Shown: positions 8,228 through 16,888, numbered from the stretch's first letter. The stretch is 64,000 bases of DNA from Fusobacterium perfoetens (GCF_021531595.1 NZ_JADYUD010000002.1:62001-126000); one strand, 5' to 3'. Translations and numbers: made by a program. Notes: generated by a model not told the origin, from the sequence alone.

Positions 8228-9436
8228 ATGGAAAGAGTAACATTTGATATGATTAAGGAAGCTGCAGAAACCATAAAAGGGTCAGTAAAAAGAACTCAAA
8301 TAATAGAATGCCCTACTATGGAAAAATTAACAGGAAATAAAGTTTTCTTTAAATTAGAAAACTTACAAAAAACTGGATCTTTCAAAGTAAGAGGAGCTTT
8401 AAATAAAATTATGCACCTTACTGAAGAAGAAAAAGCAAGAGGAGTTATTGCATCTTCAGCTGGTAACCACGCTCAAGGAGTTGCACTTGGAGCAACAAAT
8501 CTTGGAATAAAATCAACAATTGTAATGCCTGGAACAGCACCATTATCAAAAGTAATGGCTACAAGAGGATATGGAGCAGAAGTTGTTCAAGTAGGAACAG
8601 TTTATGACGATGCTTATAAAAAAGCATGTGAAATTCAAGCTGAAACAGGAGCTACATTCTTACATCCATTTGACGATCCTTATGTTATAGCAGGACAAGG
8701 AACAATCGGTATGGAAATTATTGAAGACCTTGAAAATGTAGATATGGTAATAGTACCTATCGGAGGAGGAGGTATTGCCTCTGGTATAGCTAAAGCTGTT
8801 AAATCTTTAAAACCATCAGTAAAAATGGTTGGTGTTGAAGCTGAAAATGCTGCATCAATGCTTGAAGCTGTTAAACAAGGATGCCCTTGTACAATAAAAA
8901 CAACTCCTACAATAGCTGACGGTATTGCTGTTGCAAGAGCAGGAGAATTAACTTGTGAAATGATAAGAGACTATGTAGATGAAATCGTTACTGTAAGTGA
9001 AGATGACATCGCAAGAGCTATCTTATTCTTAATGGAAAAAGGAAAAGTTGTTGCTGAAGGAGCAGGAGCTACTCCAGTTGCAGCACTTCTTGCAGGAAAA
9101 ATTAAAGAACAAGGACAAAACATTTGTTGTGTAATTTCAGGAGGAAACTCTGACATCAACATGATAGAAAGAATTATAAACAAAGCTCTTATCCTTGAAG
9201 GAAGAAAAGCTGAATTCAATGTGGTTGTTCCAGACAGAGCAGGAGAATTATTCAAAGTTCTTCAAGTTCTTGCTGACAAAAAAGCAAACATCTTAAGAAT
9301 CAACCAATCTATGTATAAAACAGGAATAAAAATCAATAACCAAGTAGCTAAAATAGTTATTGAATGTGCAAACGCTGAGCACAGAAATGAAATAGCAGTA
9401 GCTATAAGAGAAGCTGGTTTTGAATTAAGACCATAG
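8228..9436 (+). CDS. ilvA: Threonine ammonia-lyase
   Basis: A PLP enzyme that deaminates threonine to 2-oxobutanoate. SFKVRGAL at 51-58 carries the PLP lysine (K53), SAGNHAQG is at 77-84 and the phosphate-binding GGGG at 179-182. A C-terminal ACT-like domain occupies roughly residues 330-402. At 402 residues it matches the short single-ACT type, so it could be biosynthetic or catabolic (TdcB-like). Threonine and other amino acids are main energy sources for fusobacteria, which favours a catabolic role. Glutamine is written almost only as CAA here, unlike the CAG-rich cobalamin genes just upstream, which suggests high expression. AGGAGGAA precedes the ATG. Confidence 0.93.
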   Translation: MERVTFDMIKEAAETIKGSVKRTQIIECPTMEKLTGNKVFFKLENLQKTGSFKVRGALNKIMHLTEEEKARGVIASSAGNHAQGVALGATNLGIKSTIVMPGTAPLSKVMATRGYGAEVVQVGTVYDDAYKKACEIQAETGATFLHPFDDPYVIAGQGTIGMEIIEDLENVDMVIVPIGGGGIASGIAKAVKSLKPSVKMVGVEAENAASMLEAVKQGCPCTIKTTPTIADGIAVARAGELTCEMIRDYVDEIVTVSEDDIARAILFLMEKGKVVAEGAGATPVAALLAGKIKEQGQNICCVISGGNSDINMIERIINKALILEGRKAEFNVVVPDRAGELFKVLQVLADKKANILRINQSMYKTGIKINNQVAKIVIECANAEHRNEIAVAIREAGFELRP

Positions 9437-9451
9437 TTTTAAAATTATAAT

Positions 9452-9480
9452 TTGTTTTTTCCTTTGATTTCTAGTAGAAT
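9452..9480 (+). promoter_or_regulatory. Probable promoter of the hydrolase-mlaA pair
   Basis: TTGTTT at 9452-9457 and TAGAAT at 9475-9480 have 17-base spacing, about 57 bases before the next start codon. A second arrangement (TTGATT 9464, TATATA 9486) is possible in the same AT-rich stretch. Confidence 0.45.
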
Positions 9481-9536
9481 ATACCTATATAAAATGACTG
9501 GTAGTTCATTACTGGAATAAAAGGAAGGCAGATATA

Positions 9537-10808
9537 ATGAAAAAACTTATATTATCATTATTTATCTTATTTGGAATGAATGTATTTTCTTACAACTTTC
9601 CATTTAAAAATCCATATGTGGCAACTGTAGTGGGGACATCCACGATGATGACTCCAAATATCATGGAAAAAATTCCTATTGATATATACAGAATAGGTTT
9701 CATAAATACAAGAGAAACTCCTGCCAATTTGGAATATCAGAAAGACTACAAATTTTCAGTAGCCTTACAAGATAAAAAAGCACCATTAGTATTTATTTTA
9801 TCAGGGACTGGTTCGTCTGCAACATCTCTTAAGACTGAACTTTTCCAAAGAATATTTTATACAGCAGGATACCACGTTGTTGGGGTTTCATCAACTATGA
9901 ACACCAATTCCGTGGTATCTTTATCTTATGAAAAAATGCCTGGAATACTTTTAAATGATGGAATGGATCTTTACAGAGCCATAAACAGAATAAAAGATAT
10001 TGTTGAGAAAAAGGCAGAAGTATCAGATTATTATCTTATGGGATATAGTCTTGGAGCAACTCATTCAGCTGTTCTTTCATACATTGATGAAACAGAAAAA
10101 GATTTTAATTTTAAAAGAGTATTTCTTGTAAATCCAGCTGTAAATCTTTATACTTCAGCAGCAATACTTGATAATATGTTTGAAAAGGCAATTGATAATG
10201 ATATAACAAATCTTTTCATAAGAGTTAATGCAATAACTGATAATCTTGCAGTTCTTACAGGAAGAGATGAAGAGATTAAACATCAGAATCCAGAAAAAGT
10301 TTTAAGAGATTTAGGAATTACAGACAGAGATCTTCAAGTTGGAATAGGTCTTGTTTTTAGATTGAATGCAATAGATATTAACTTTTTATCAGATGCAGCC
10401 AACAAAAGAGGGGTGTATGTAGATAAAAAAATAGAAAAATATGAAGATATGGGAGTTTATTTTGAAAAGATAAACTTTGCAGACTTTGAAGATTATATGG
10501 AAAGACTAGCAGTTCCTTATTATCAGGAAAAATATGGAACATCAATGACAACTAAAAATCTTATAAAACTTACAGATTTAAGGGTTATAGAAGATTACCT
10601 TCGTAGTGCAGATAAAATTATGGCTGTAACAAACAGAGATGAACTTATTCTTACAAAAGAAAATATAAAATATCTTCAAGATGTTTTTAAAGGAAGAATA
10701 ATAGTATATCCTTATGGTGGACATTGTGGAAATATGTATTATTATGAAAATGTAAAAAATATGCTGAATTTTATGAAAGGAGGTAAGTTAGTTGAAGTTA
10801 AAAAATAA
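9537..10808 (+). CDS. Exported alpha/beta hydrolase paired with MlaA
   Basis: A 423-residue protein with a cleavable signal peptide (residues 1 to about 18). The alpha/beta-hydrolase core shows LVFILSGTGSSATS near 84-97 (oxyanion-hole region) and the nucleophile elbow GYSLG at 169-173 with Ser171. A histidine in YGGHCGN near the C-terminus could complete the triad. Substrate is unknown. It overlaps mlaA by 17 bases, so a role in outer-membrane phospholipid turnover, perhaps as a periplasmic lipase or thioesterase, is a fair inference. AAGGAAGG precedes the ATG. Confidence 0.8.
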   Translation: MKKLILSLFILFGMNVFSYNFPFKNPYVATVVGTSTMMTPNIMEKIPIDIYRIGFINTRETPANLEYQKDYKFSVALQDKKAPLVFILSGTGSSATSLKTELFQRIFYTAGYHVVGVSSTMNTNSVVSLSYEKMPGILLNDGMDLYRAINRIKDIVEKKAEVSDYYLMGYSLGATHSAVLSYIDETEKDFNFKRVFLVNPAVNLYTSAAILDNMFEKAIDNDITNLFIRVNAITDNLAVLTGRDEEIKHQNPEKVLRDLGITDRDLQVGIGLVFRLNAIDINFLSDAANKRGVYVDKKIEKYEDMGVYFEKINFADFEDYMERLAVPYYQEKYGTSMTTKNLIKLTDLRVIEDYLRSADKIMAVTNRDELILTKENIKYLQDVFKGRIIVYPYGGHCGNMYYYENVKNMLNFMKGGKLVEVKK

Positions 10809-11634
10809 AATTATAATATTTATTTTATCTTCTGTGCTTATTTCCTGTAGCAGTATAGAAAGAGCAGATAATCACACTTTTCATGATGATGTAAGAAAAA
10901 GCTCTAATATTGAAAGTGCAGAAAGAAAAGAAATTAATCAGGAACTTGCAATTCTTTATGGAGTTGATGATCCGTTAGGACCTTTAAACAGAAGAGTATA
11001 TTATTTTAATGGTATGGCAGATAGATATGTATTAAAGCCAGCTGTTACAAAATATAAATATTATACACCTGATTTTTTTCAAAAAAGATTCAGTAATTTC
11101 TTTACTAATTTTGGAAATATCAGCACTGCTTTAAACTCTTTTTTACAGCTTAAATTTACTCAGGGCTTTGAATCAGCTTTAAGATTTGGGATAAACAGTA
11201 CAGTAGGAATTTTAGGACTTTTTGATCCTGCAACAAAACTTGGTATTCCTCAATATAAAGAAAATCTTGGAATGACTCTTGGATACTATGGAGTAGGAAG
11301 AGGGCCTTATGTAGTAGCTCCTCTTTTAGGGCCTACAAATGTAAGAGATTTTTCAGCTTTTGCAGTGAATAGCTATGGAGTGGGGCAACTTGATGTATAT
11401 CACCCTGTAGGAATAGATTTCAGAGAATGGTATATGGGAGCTCTTTATGGATTTTCAACAAAAGTTGATACTGGAATTTATTTCTTAGATTCAGATTATG
11501 TTTTTGAATATGAATACATGAGATTTTTAAGTAAAAAATATAATGATTTGGTAGAAAAAAGAAATAAGCATAGAGAAATAAAATATGAAAGAGAAAGAAT
11601 AAGAAAAGAAAATATTCAAAAAGAAGCAATATAA
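10792..11634 (+). CDS. mlaA: MlaA (VacJ) family outer-membrane lipoprotein
   Basis: MlaA removes phospholipids from the outer leaflet of the outer membrane for retrograde transport. The start is TTG 10792, preceded at 8 bases by a perfect AAAGGAGG, and gives a lipoprotein signal ending in the lipobox LISC (Cys19). DPLGPLNRRVYYFN near residue 62, a long central block, and GPYVVAPLLGPTNVRD match the family. The length of 280 is normal. It overlaps the hydrolase gene upstream. The rest of an Mla system (MlaBCDEF) is not nearby. A terminator follows directly. Confidence 0.9.
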   Translation: MKLKNKIIIFILSSVLISCSSIERADNHTFHDDVRKSSNIESAERKEINQELAILYGVDDPLGPLNRRVYYFNGMADRYVLKPAVTKYKYYTPDFFQKRFSNFFTNFGNISTALNSFLQLKFTQGFESALRFGINSTVGILGLFDPATKLGIPQYKENLGMTLGYYGVGRGPYVVAPLLGPTNVRDFSAFAVNSYGVGQLDVYHPVGIDFREWYMGALYGFSTKVDTGIYFLDSDYVFEYEYMRFLSKKYNDLVEKRNKHREIKYERERIRKENIQKEAI

Positions 11635-11640
11635 TAATAT

Positions 11641-11690
11641 AAAGACAGTTCCGAAAAATTTATATAATTTAAATCGGTTCTGTCTTTTTT
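11641..11690 (+). terminator. Rho-independent terminator after mlaA
   Basis: The arms AAAGACAG and CTGTCTTT, extended by CCGA/TCGG across a two-base internal mismatch, flank an AT-rich loop and run into TTTTTTATTTTTATAA. Confidence 0.8.
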
Positions 11691-11711
11691 ATTTTTATAA
11701 GATTCTTTTTA

Positions 11712-11720
11712 TGGTATAAT
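11712..11720 (+). promoter_or_regulatory. Extended -10 promoter of the metallo-hydrolase operon
   Basis: TGGTATAAT is a perfect extended -10 element (TGnTATAAT) 43 bases upstream of the next ATG. The -35 region is only weakly matched (TTTTTA at 11692). Confidence 0.55.
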
Positions 11721-11762
11721 ATAAAATAAGTATTTTTATTTTTAAGACAGAAAGGGAATAAA

Positions 11763-12545
11763 ATGAAGGTATCAATATTAGGAAGCGGAAGTGGGGGAAA
11801 TTCTACTTTTATTGAAGTTGACGGAGTAAAATTTCTTGTAGATGCAGGCTTCAGTGGGAAAAAAATAGAGGGAAGGCTTAAGGAGATAAATGAAAGTCCA
11901 GAAGAAATAGAAGGGATTTTAATTACTCATGAGCATTCAGATCATATACAAGGAGCAGGAATTTTATCAAGAAAATATAATATACCTGTATATATAACAA
12001 AAGAAAGTTATAGTGTATGTGAAAATAAACTTGGAAAAATAAATGATGGCAATCTTATATTCATAGATAATGAAACTTTTGTTTTAAAAGAAAAGGTAAA
12101 AGTTCTTCCTGTTGATGTAATGCATGATGCAAAAAGAACAGTAGGTTTTAGAATAGAGGGAATTGCAAGTAGAAAAACTCTTGGAATTTCAACTGATATT
12201 GGATATGTTGATAATAGAGTGAGAGAACTTTTTAAAAATGTAAATATCATGATTATAGAATCAAATTATGACTATAGAATGCTTATGGAATGTAATTATC
12301 CATGGGAGCTTAAAGACAGAGTAAAGAGCAGAAATGGGCATCTTTCAAATAATGATGCTGCAAAATTTGTGTGTGAAAGCTATAATACAGATTTAAAAAA
12401 GGTCTATCTTGCCCATGTAAGTAAGGACAGCAATAACTTTGAAATTGTATCAAGAACAATTTATCAGGAACTTGGAAGATTTAATATAAATATTCCTATT
12501 GAAATAGCTCATCAGGATCAAGTAACAGAAATGTATGAAATATAG
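11763..12545 (+). CDS. Metallo-beta-lactamase-fold hydrolase, YycJ/WalJ-like
   Basis: A 260-residue MBL-fold protein. The N-terminal LGSGSGGNSTFIEVDG and the metal-binding HEHSDH at 56-61 are the signature of the YycJ branch, and downstream histidines (MHDAKR, HLSNND, YLAHVS) complete the metal site. YycJ proteins are thought to be DNA-directed exonucleases acting in mismatch repair or replication. No yyc two-component genes are adjacent. It is followed after 11 bases by a degenerate uracil-glycosylase-like gene, so a DNA-repair context is plausible. Confidence 0.85.
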   Translation: MKVSILGSGSGGNSTFIEVDGVKFLVDAGFSGKKIEGRLKEINESPEEIEGILITHEHSDHIQGAGILSRKYNIPVYITKESYSVCENKLGKINDGNLIFIDNETFVLKEKVKVLPVDVMHDAKRTVGFRIEGIASRKTLGISTDIGYVDNRVRELFKNVNIMIIESNYDYRMLMECNYPWELKDRVKSRNGHLSNNDAAKFVCESYNTDLKKVYLAHVSKDSNNFEIVSRTIYQELGRFNINIPIEIAHQDQVTEMYEI

Positions 12546-12556
12546 GAGGATAAATC

Positions 12557-13150
12557 ATGGAAAAAGATGAATTATGGGAAGAACTGAGATTTGAAATAGG
12601 GACTATGAATAGACTGAATTCATCAAAAGAAGATGAAGAAATTCTCCTTGGAAGTGGAAATAAAGAAGCTAAAATTCTTTTCATAGGAGATGATGCAGAG
12701 CTTTATGAAACTTCTGATTTAAAAGTTGCAGTAGGTTCAAGTGGTGAATTTTTAATAAAATTATGTGATATTGCTGAAATAAGCCCTGAAGATTATTACA
12801 TAACAACTCTTACAAAAAGCAAGATAAAATATAGAGAAACTTTTGATGATGAAAAAAGAAAGCTTAAAGATCTTCTTGATATGCAAATAGCACTTATACA
12901 GCCAGAAATTATTGTTGCTCTTGGACAAGATGTAGGTGAGCTTCTTCTTGAAAAAGAAATAGATATGGGAAGAGAAAGAGGAGAAGTTAAAACATGGAGA
13001 GGTGGAATAAAACTTATTACCACTTATGATGTAAATTTCACTAAAAAATCAAGAGACAGCAGTGGAAAAAAATCAAAAGTAGCTCTTGATTTCTGGAATG
13101 ATCTTAAAAGTGTAAAAAGCCTTTTAAATGGTGCAGAAATTTATGAATAA
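12557..13150 (+). CDS. Uracil-DNA glycosylase superfamily protein, apparently degenerate
   Basis: A 197-residue protein with the outline of family 4/5 uracil-DNA glycosylases: a KILFIGDDAE strand-loop (39-48), AVGSSGEFLIKL (58-69), DYYITTLTKSKI (79-90) and QPEIIVALGQ (115-124). Several expected residues are changed. The GE(A/G)PG catalytic loop reads GDDAE, and the cysteines that would hold the 4Fe-4S cluster are absent, since only one Cys is present. It may bind DNA without glycosylase activity or be a divergent enzyme. AGGAGG precedes the ATG. Confidence 0.7.
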   Translation: MEKDELWEELRFEIGTMNRLNSSKEDEEILLGSGNKEAKILFIGDDAELYETSDLKVAVGSSGEFLIKLCDIAEISPEDYYITTLTKSKIKYRETFDDEKRKLKDLLDMQIALIQPEIIVALGQDVGELLLEKEIDMGRERGEVKTWRGGIKLITTYDVNFTKKSRDSSGKKSKVALDFWNDLKSVKSLLNGAEIYE

Positions 13151-13715
13151 AAAATATATAAAAAATCTTGTGAGAAAAGAGATAAGAATAAAAAGGGAAT
13201 CTCTTGAAGAAAATGAAAAAAGAAGATTAAGTTCTATCATAATTGATAAATTTTTAAATCTTGAAGAGGTAAAAAAAGCTTTAGTGATTATGTCTTATAT
13301 GGATTTTAAAAATGAAGTGGAAAGCAGAGAGCTTAATAATATTCTTTTAAGTTTAGGAAAAAAACTTTTAATACCAAGAGTCACTGAAAATAAAGAGAAA
13401 ATAATTCCTGTTTATGTAAATGGGGAGTATAAAAAAGGAAATTTTGGTATTTTAGAATCAGAAGGAAAAGACTTTACAGAAAAAGGAATAGATATAGTTA
13501 TAGTTCCAGGGATAGCTTTTAATGAAAAAGGTGGAAGAATAGGTTTTGGAAAAGGTTATTATGATAAATTTCTTTCAGAAAGAGAGAAAAACGGAGAGAA
13601 AATTCTTAAAATAGCTCTTCTTTATGACTTCCAAATTGACAGAAGATTTGAAAGCGAGGAACATGACAAAGCTGTTGATATTCTTATAACTGAGAGCAGG
13701 ATTATAAAGCTATAA
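13143..13715 (+). CDS. 5-formyltetrahydrofolate cyclo-ligase
   Basis: This enzyme converts 5-formyl-THF to 5,10-methenyl-THF with ATP. The typical N-terminal KEIRIKRESL, a central NEVESREL block, and the C-terminal VPGIAFNEKGGRIGFGKGYYDKFL motif are all present. An upstream in-frame ATG at 13128 would add five residues. I prefer 13143 because its 8-base overlap with the previous stop is a pattern repeated elsewhere in this genome, though neither start has a strong ribosome-binding site. Confidence 0.9.
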   Translation: MNKKYIKNLVRKEIRIKRESLEENEKRRLSSIIIDKFLNLEEVKKALVIMSYMDFKNEVESRELNNILLSLGKKLLIPRVTENKEKIIPVYVNGEYKKGNFGILESEGKDFTEKGIDIVIVPGIAFNEKGGRIGFGKGYYDKFLSEREKNGEKILKIALLYDFQIDRRFESEEHDKAVDILITESRIIKL

Positions 13716-13717
13716 TG

Positions 13718-13746
13718 TTGAAAAAATTTTTTCTGTATGATAAAAT
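13718..13746 (+). promoter_or_regulatory. Strong sigma-70 promoter of yebC
   Basis: TTGAAA at 13718-13723, 17 bases, then TAAAAT at 13741-13746 preceded by TGA, so it also has an extended -10. The -35 box begins just 3 bases after the preceding stop codon. Confidence 0.75.
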
Positions 13747-13791
13747 AATGTGGAATAATAATGTTTGATTAAAATTATAGGAGGAAAACTC

Positions 13792-14544
13792 GTGGCAGGA
13801 CACAGTAAATGGAATAATATCCAACACAGAAAAGGTGCTCAAGATAAAAAAAGAGCTAGCTTATTTACAAAATTAGGAAAAGAATTAACAATCGCAGCTA
13901 AGGAAGGTGGAGGAGATCCAAGCTTCAACCCAAGACTTAGACTTGCTATAGAAAAAGCTAAAGCAGGAAATATGCCTAAAGATATCCTAGAAAGAGCAAT
14001 TAAAAAAGGTACAGGAGAATTAGAAGGTGTAGATTATATAGAAATGAGATATGAAGGATATGGTCCAGAAGGAACAGCTTTCATAGTTGATGTTGTAACA
14101 GATAACAAAAACAGATCAGCATCAGAAGTAAGAACAACATTCTCAAGAAAAGGTGGAAACTTAGGTGCAGACGGTGCAGTTTCTTGGATGTTTAACAAAA
14201 AAGGAGAAATCATTGTTCCAGCAGCAAATGTAGAAGATGCAGAAGAGTTTATGATGGTAGCTCTTGAAGCAGGAGCAGATGACATTGTAGAAGATGGAGA
14301 TGAATTCCAAGTTCTTACAGAACCTGCAGCTTTCCAAGGTGTATTAGATGCTTTAACAGAAGCAGGATATAAATATGAAGATGCAGAAGTAACAATGATT
14401 CCTGAAAATAAAGTAGTTATTACAGATGTAAATGTTGCTAAAAAAGTTATGCTTCTTTATGATTCATTAGATGAACTTGATGATGTTCAAGAAGTATATT
14501 CAAACTTTGACATTGCTGATGAAATAATGGAGCAACTTGATTAA
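13792..14544 (+). CDS. YebC/PmpR (TACO1) family protein
   Basis: The family acts on translation of proline-rich stretches or as a transcription regulator, depending on the lineage. The start is GTG 13792, giving the invariant AGHSKWNNIQHRKG N-terminus, with AGGAGG 7 bases upstream; the frame is open further upstream from a TTG but that adds a non-family tail. GNMPKDILERAIKKGTG and YEGYGPEGTA are further family blocks. At 250 residues it is full length. CAA and AAC codons dominate, consistent with high expression. A hairpin and repeat element follow the stop. Confidence 0.92.
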   Translation: MAGHSKWNNIQHRKGAQDKKRASLFTKLGKELTIAAKEGGGDPSFNPRLRLAIEKAKAGNMPKDILERAIKKGTGELEGVDYIEMRYEGYGPEGTAFIVDVVTDNKNRSASEVRTTFSRKGGNLGADGAVSWMFNKKGEIIVPAANVEDAEEFMMVALEAGADDIVEDGDEFQVLTEPAAFQGVLDALTEAGYKYEDAEVTMIPENKVVITDVNVAKKVMLLYDSLDELDDVQEVYSNFDIADEIMEQLD

Positions 14545-14555
14545 TAAATAATTAT

Positions 14556-14587
14556 GTTACTTTCTTTGCTTGTACAAAGAAAGTAAC
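14556..14587. repeat. Perfect 13-bp inverted repeat at the edge of repeat element A
   Basis: GTTACTTTCTTTG (14556-14568) and CAAAGAAAGTAAC (14575-14587) are perfectly complementary across a 6-base loop. There is no T-run after it, so it is a poor terminator. A closely related hairpin (GTTCGTTTTCTTTG/CAAAGAAAATGAAC) sits at 50780-50813 next to element C, in the opposite orientation. Confidence 0.8.
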
Positions 14588-14600
14588 CAAAGAAATACCC

Positions 14601-14730
14601 CCTGTTAGTGAAAAAATTTTCTATTTATTTTGTTCGTTTCACTAAAAATGACAAACTCGCTTTCGCTCAAACATGTCATTTTTTAGCGTTCAACTCACTG
14701 CATAAATTACGAAAATTTTTTCAATACAGG
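14601..14730 (+). repeat. Nested-palindrome intergenic element, copy A
   Basis: A 130-base element between yebC and recG. The ends are CCTGT/ACAGG, the outer arms GAAAAAATTTTC (14610-14621) and GAAAATTTTTTC (14711-14722) pair perfectly, and an inner hairpin has arms AAAAATGACA (14644-14653) and TGTCATTTTT (14674-14683). The stretch GTTCGTTTCACT and the later GTTCAACTCACT are shared nearly exactly with copy B. A 62-codon open frame across it is not credible as a gene. No transposase is present, so it is MITE-like or an RNA-structure element. Confidence 0.8.
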
Positions 14731-14827
14731 GATTTTTTATTAAATTTTAAAATTTTTAAAAATTTTATCTTAAGTATAAAAGAACAGTTATTATGAAAAA
14801 TGAAAAATTGACAAATAAGGAGGGAAA

Positions 14828-16888
14828 ATGAAAGAAGATTATAAAATTATTTTTGAAGATTTAAAAAATTTAAATTTAAAATCTCTTACATTAAAAGAAG
14901 TAGAAAAAATAAAAAATCTTAATATAAATACTCTTCATGACCTTCTTTATTATTTTCCTAGAGCTTATGACGACAGAACAAATATAAAAAAGATAGAAGA
15001 CTTGAGGGGAGATGAATATGTTGTACTTAAGGTGCAGTTTCTTGCAGTTTCAACTCCCTATATTCCTGGAAGACTAAAAATGACAAAGGCAAGGGCAACA
15101 GATGGGACAGGAGTTATTGATGTTGTGTGGTTTCAGATGCCATATCTTGCAAAATCATTAAAAATAGGAGAAGACTATATTCTTATAGGCCATATAAAAA
15201 GAGGATATAATTTTCAGATGACAAATCCAGAATATAAAAAAGTTTCTAATCAAATAGAGATGGAAAAAGGTGAAATTCTACCTGTTTATAGTACAGTTAA
15301 AAATTTTGCTCAGAACAGTCTGAGAAAGGTTCTGAAAAAAAATATATCTGCAAATAAAAAATATTTTTATGAAAATATTCCTGATGAAATTTTAAAAAAA
15401 TATAAAATAATGGAAAGACAAAAGGCTCTTAATGAAATACATTTTCCTTCAGATCATAAAAATCTTGAAGAAGCAAAAAGAAGATTTGCTATAGAAGAAC
15501 TTATGATACTTGAAATGGGAATACTTGAAAAAAAATTTATTGAGGGAGTGACTGAGGGAAAAAAATATGAACTTAGTGATAATAAGTTTCTTGTAAAAAA
15601 TTATCTTAAAAATCTTAATTTCACTCTTACAAAAGCCCAGAAAAATGTAATTACAGATATATATAAAGAGCTTAATAATGGAATTTTTATAAACCGTCTT
15701 GTGCAGGGAGATGTAGGAAGTGGAAAAACAGTTGTAGCTATGGTTCTTCTTTTATATATTATAGAAAATGGTTATCAGGGAGTTATTATGGCTCCAACAG
15801 AAATTCTTGCTGCACAGCATTATCTTTCAATAAAAGATGATTTTGAAAAATTAGGTGTAAGAACTGAGCTTTTAACAGGAAGTGTTAAAGGAAAGAAAAA
15901 GGAAGCACTTCTTCAGAGAATAAAAAATGGAGAAATTTCCCTTGTAATAGGAACTCATGCCCTTATAGAAGATAATGTGGAATTTGAAAAACTTGGTTTA
16001 ATAGTTATAGATGAGCAACATAGATTTGGTGTAGTTCAGAGGAAAAAACTCCGTGATAAAGGGATTCTTTCAAATCTTTTGGTTATGAGTGCTACTCCGA
16101 TTCCTCGTTCTTTGGCTCTTAGTATTTATGGAGACTTGGATATTTCAATAATTGATGAACTTCCTCCAGGGAGAAAAGCTATAAAGACAAAATGGATAGG
16201 AAATGAGCCTGATTTGGAAAAAGCTTATAATTTTATAGAGAAAAAACTTCATGAGGGAAGACAAGCATACTTTGTAGTTCCCCTTATTGAAGACAGTGAA
16301 AAAATGGCAGTAAAATCTATTGAGCAGTATAAATATGAGATAGAAAATAGATTTTCAGGGTATAAGATAGGAATACTTCATGGAAAAATGAAAAACTCAG
16401 AAAAAGATGAAGTTATGAAATCTTTTAAAAACAAAGAAATAGATATTCTTCTTTCAACAACAGTTGTAGAGGTTGGAATAAATGTTCCTAATGCAACAGT
16501 AATTTCAATAATAAATGCTGAAAGATTTGGGCTTTCATCTCTTCATCAGCTTCGTGGAAGAGTGGGAAGAGGGGAGCACCAGTCTTATTGTTTCCTTATT
16601 TCAAAAACAGATAATGATACATCAAAGGCAAGGCTTAGAATTATGGAAAAAACACAGGACGGATTTGAAATTGCTGAAGAAGATTTAAGACTTAGAAAAT
16701 CTGGAGAGATATTTGGTACAAGACAGACAGGTTTCAGTGATTTAAAATTTATAGATATAACACAAGATGTAAAAACAATAAAAGCTGTAAAGGATATGTG
16801 CACAGAATATCTTAAAGAAAAAAAAGGAATAATAGATAATGAATATCTGAAAATGGATATTGAAGATAAATTTAAAGAAAACTTGTAA
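14828..16888 (+). CDS. recG: ATP-dependent DNA helicase RecG
   Basis: RecG remodels stalled forks and branched DNA. The N-terminal wedge domain with an OB fold spans residues up to about 250. Walker A GDVGSGKT is at 294-301, DEQH (motif II) at 395-398, and motif VI reads QLRGRVGRGEHQS. The C-terminal RLR and GTRQTG segment is typical of RecG. The length of 686 is normal. AAGGAGGG precedes the ATG by a good distance. It is preceded by the intergenic repeat element and not by an obvious promoter. Confidence 0.96.
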   Translation: MKEDYKIIFEDLKNLNLKSLTLKEVEKIKNLNINTLHDLLYYFPRAYDDRTNIKKIEDLRGDEYVVLKVQFLAVSTPYIPGRLKMTKARATDGTGVIDVVWFQMPYLAKSLKIGEDYILIGHIKRGYNFQMTNPEYKKVSNQIEMEKGEILPVYSTVKNFAQNSLRKVLKKNISANKKYFYENIPDEILKKYKIMERQKALNEIHFPSDHKNLEEAKRRFAIEELMILEMGILEKKFIEGVTEGKKYELSDNKFLVKNYLKNLNFTLTKAQKNVITDIYKELNNGIFINRLVQGDVGSGKTVVAMVLLLYIIENGYQGVIMAPTEILAAQHYLSIKDDFEKLGVRTELLTGSVKGKKKEALLQRIKNGEISLVIGTHALIEDNVEFEKLGLIVIDEQHRFGVVQRKKLRDKGILSNLLVMSATPIPRSLALSIYGDLDISIIDELPPGRKAIKTKWIGNEPDLEKAYNFIEKKLHEGRQAYFVVPLIEDSEKMAVKSIEQYKYEIENRFSGYKIGILHGKMKNSEKDEVMKSFKNKEIDILLSTTVVEVGINVPNATVISIINAERFGLSSLHQLRGRVGRGEHQSYCFLISKTDNDTSKARLRIMEKTQDGFEIAEEDLRLRKSGEIFGTRQTGFSDLKFIDITQDVKTIKAVKDMCTEYLKEKKGIIDNEYLKMDIEDKFKENL

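Noticed and set aside
14608-14796. 62-codon open frame between yebC and recG
   Set aside because: It lies wholly over repeat element A, has no ribosome-binding site, and its sequence is dictated by the palindromic arms.
14803-14820. TTGACA just before recG as a -35 box
   Set aside because: TTGACA at about 14807 is only some 20 bases from the recG start codon and would overlap the ribosome-binding site, so no -10 can fit.
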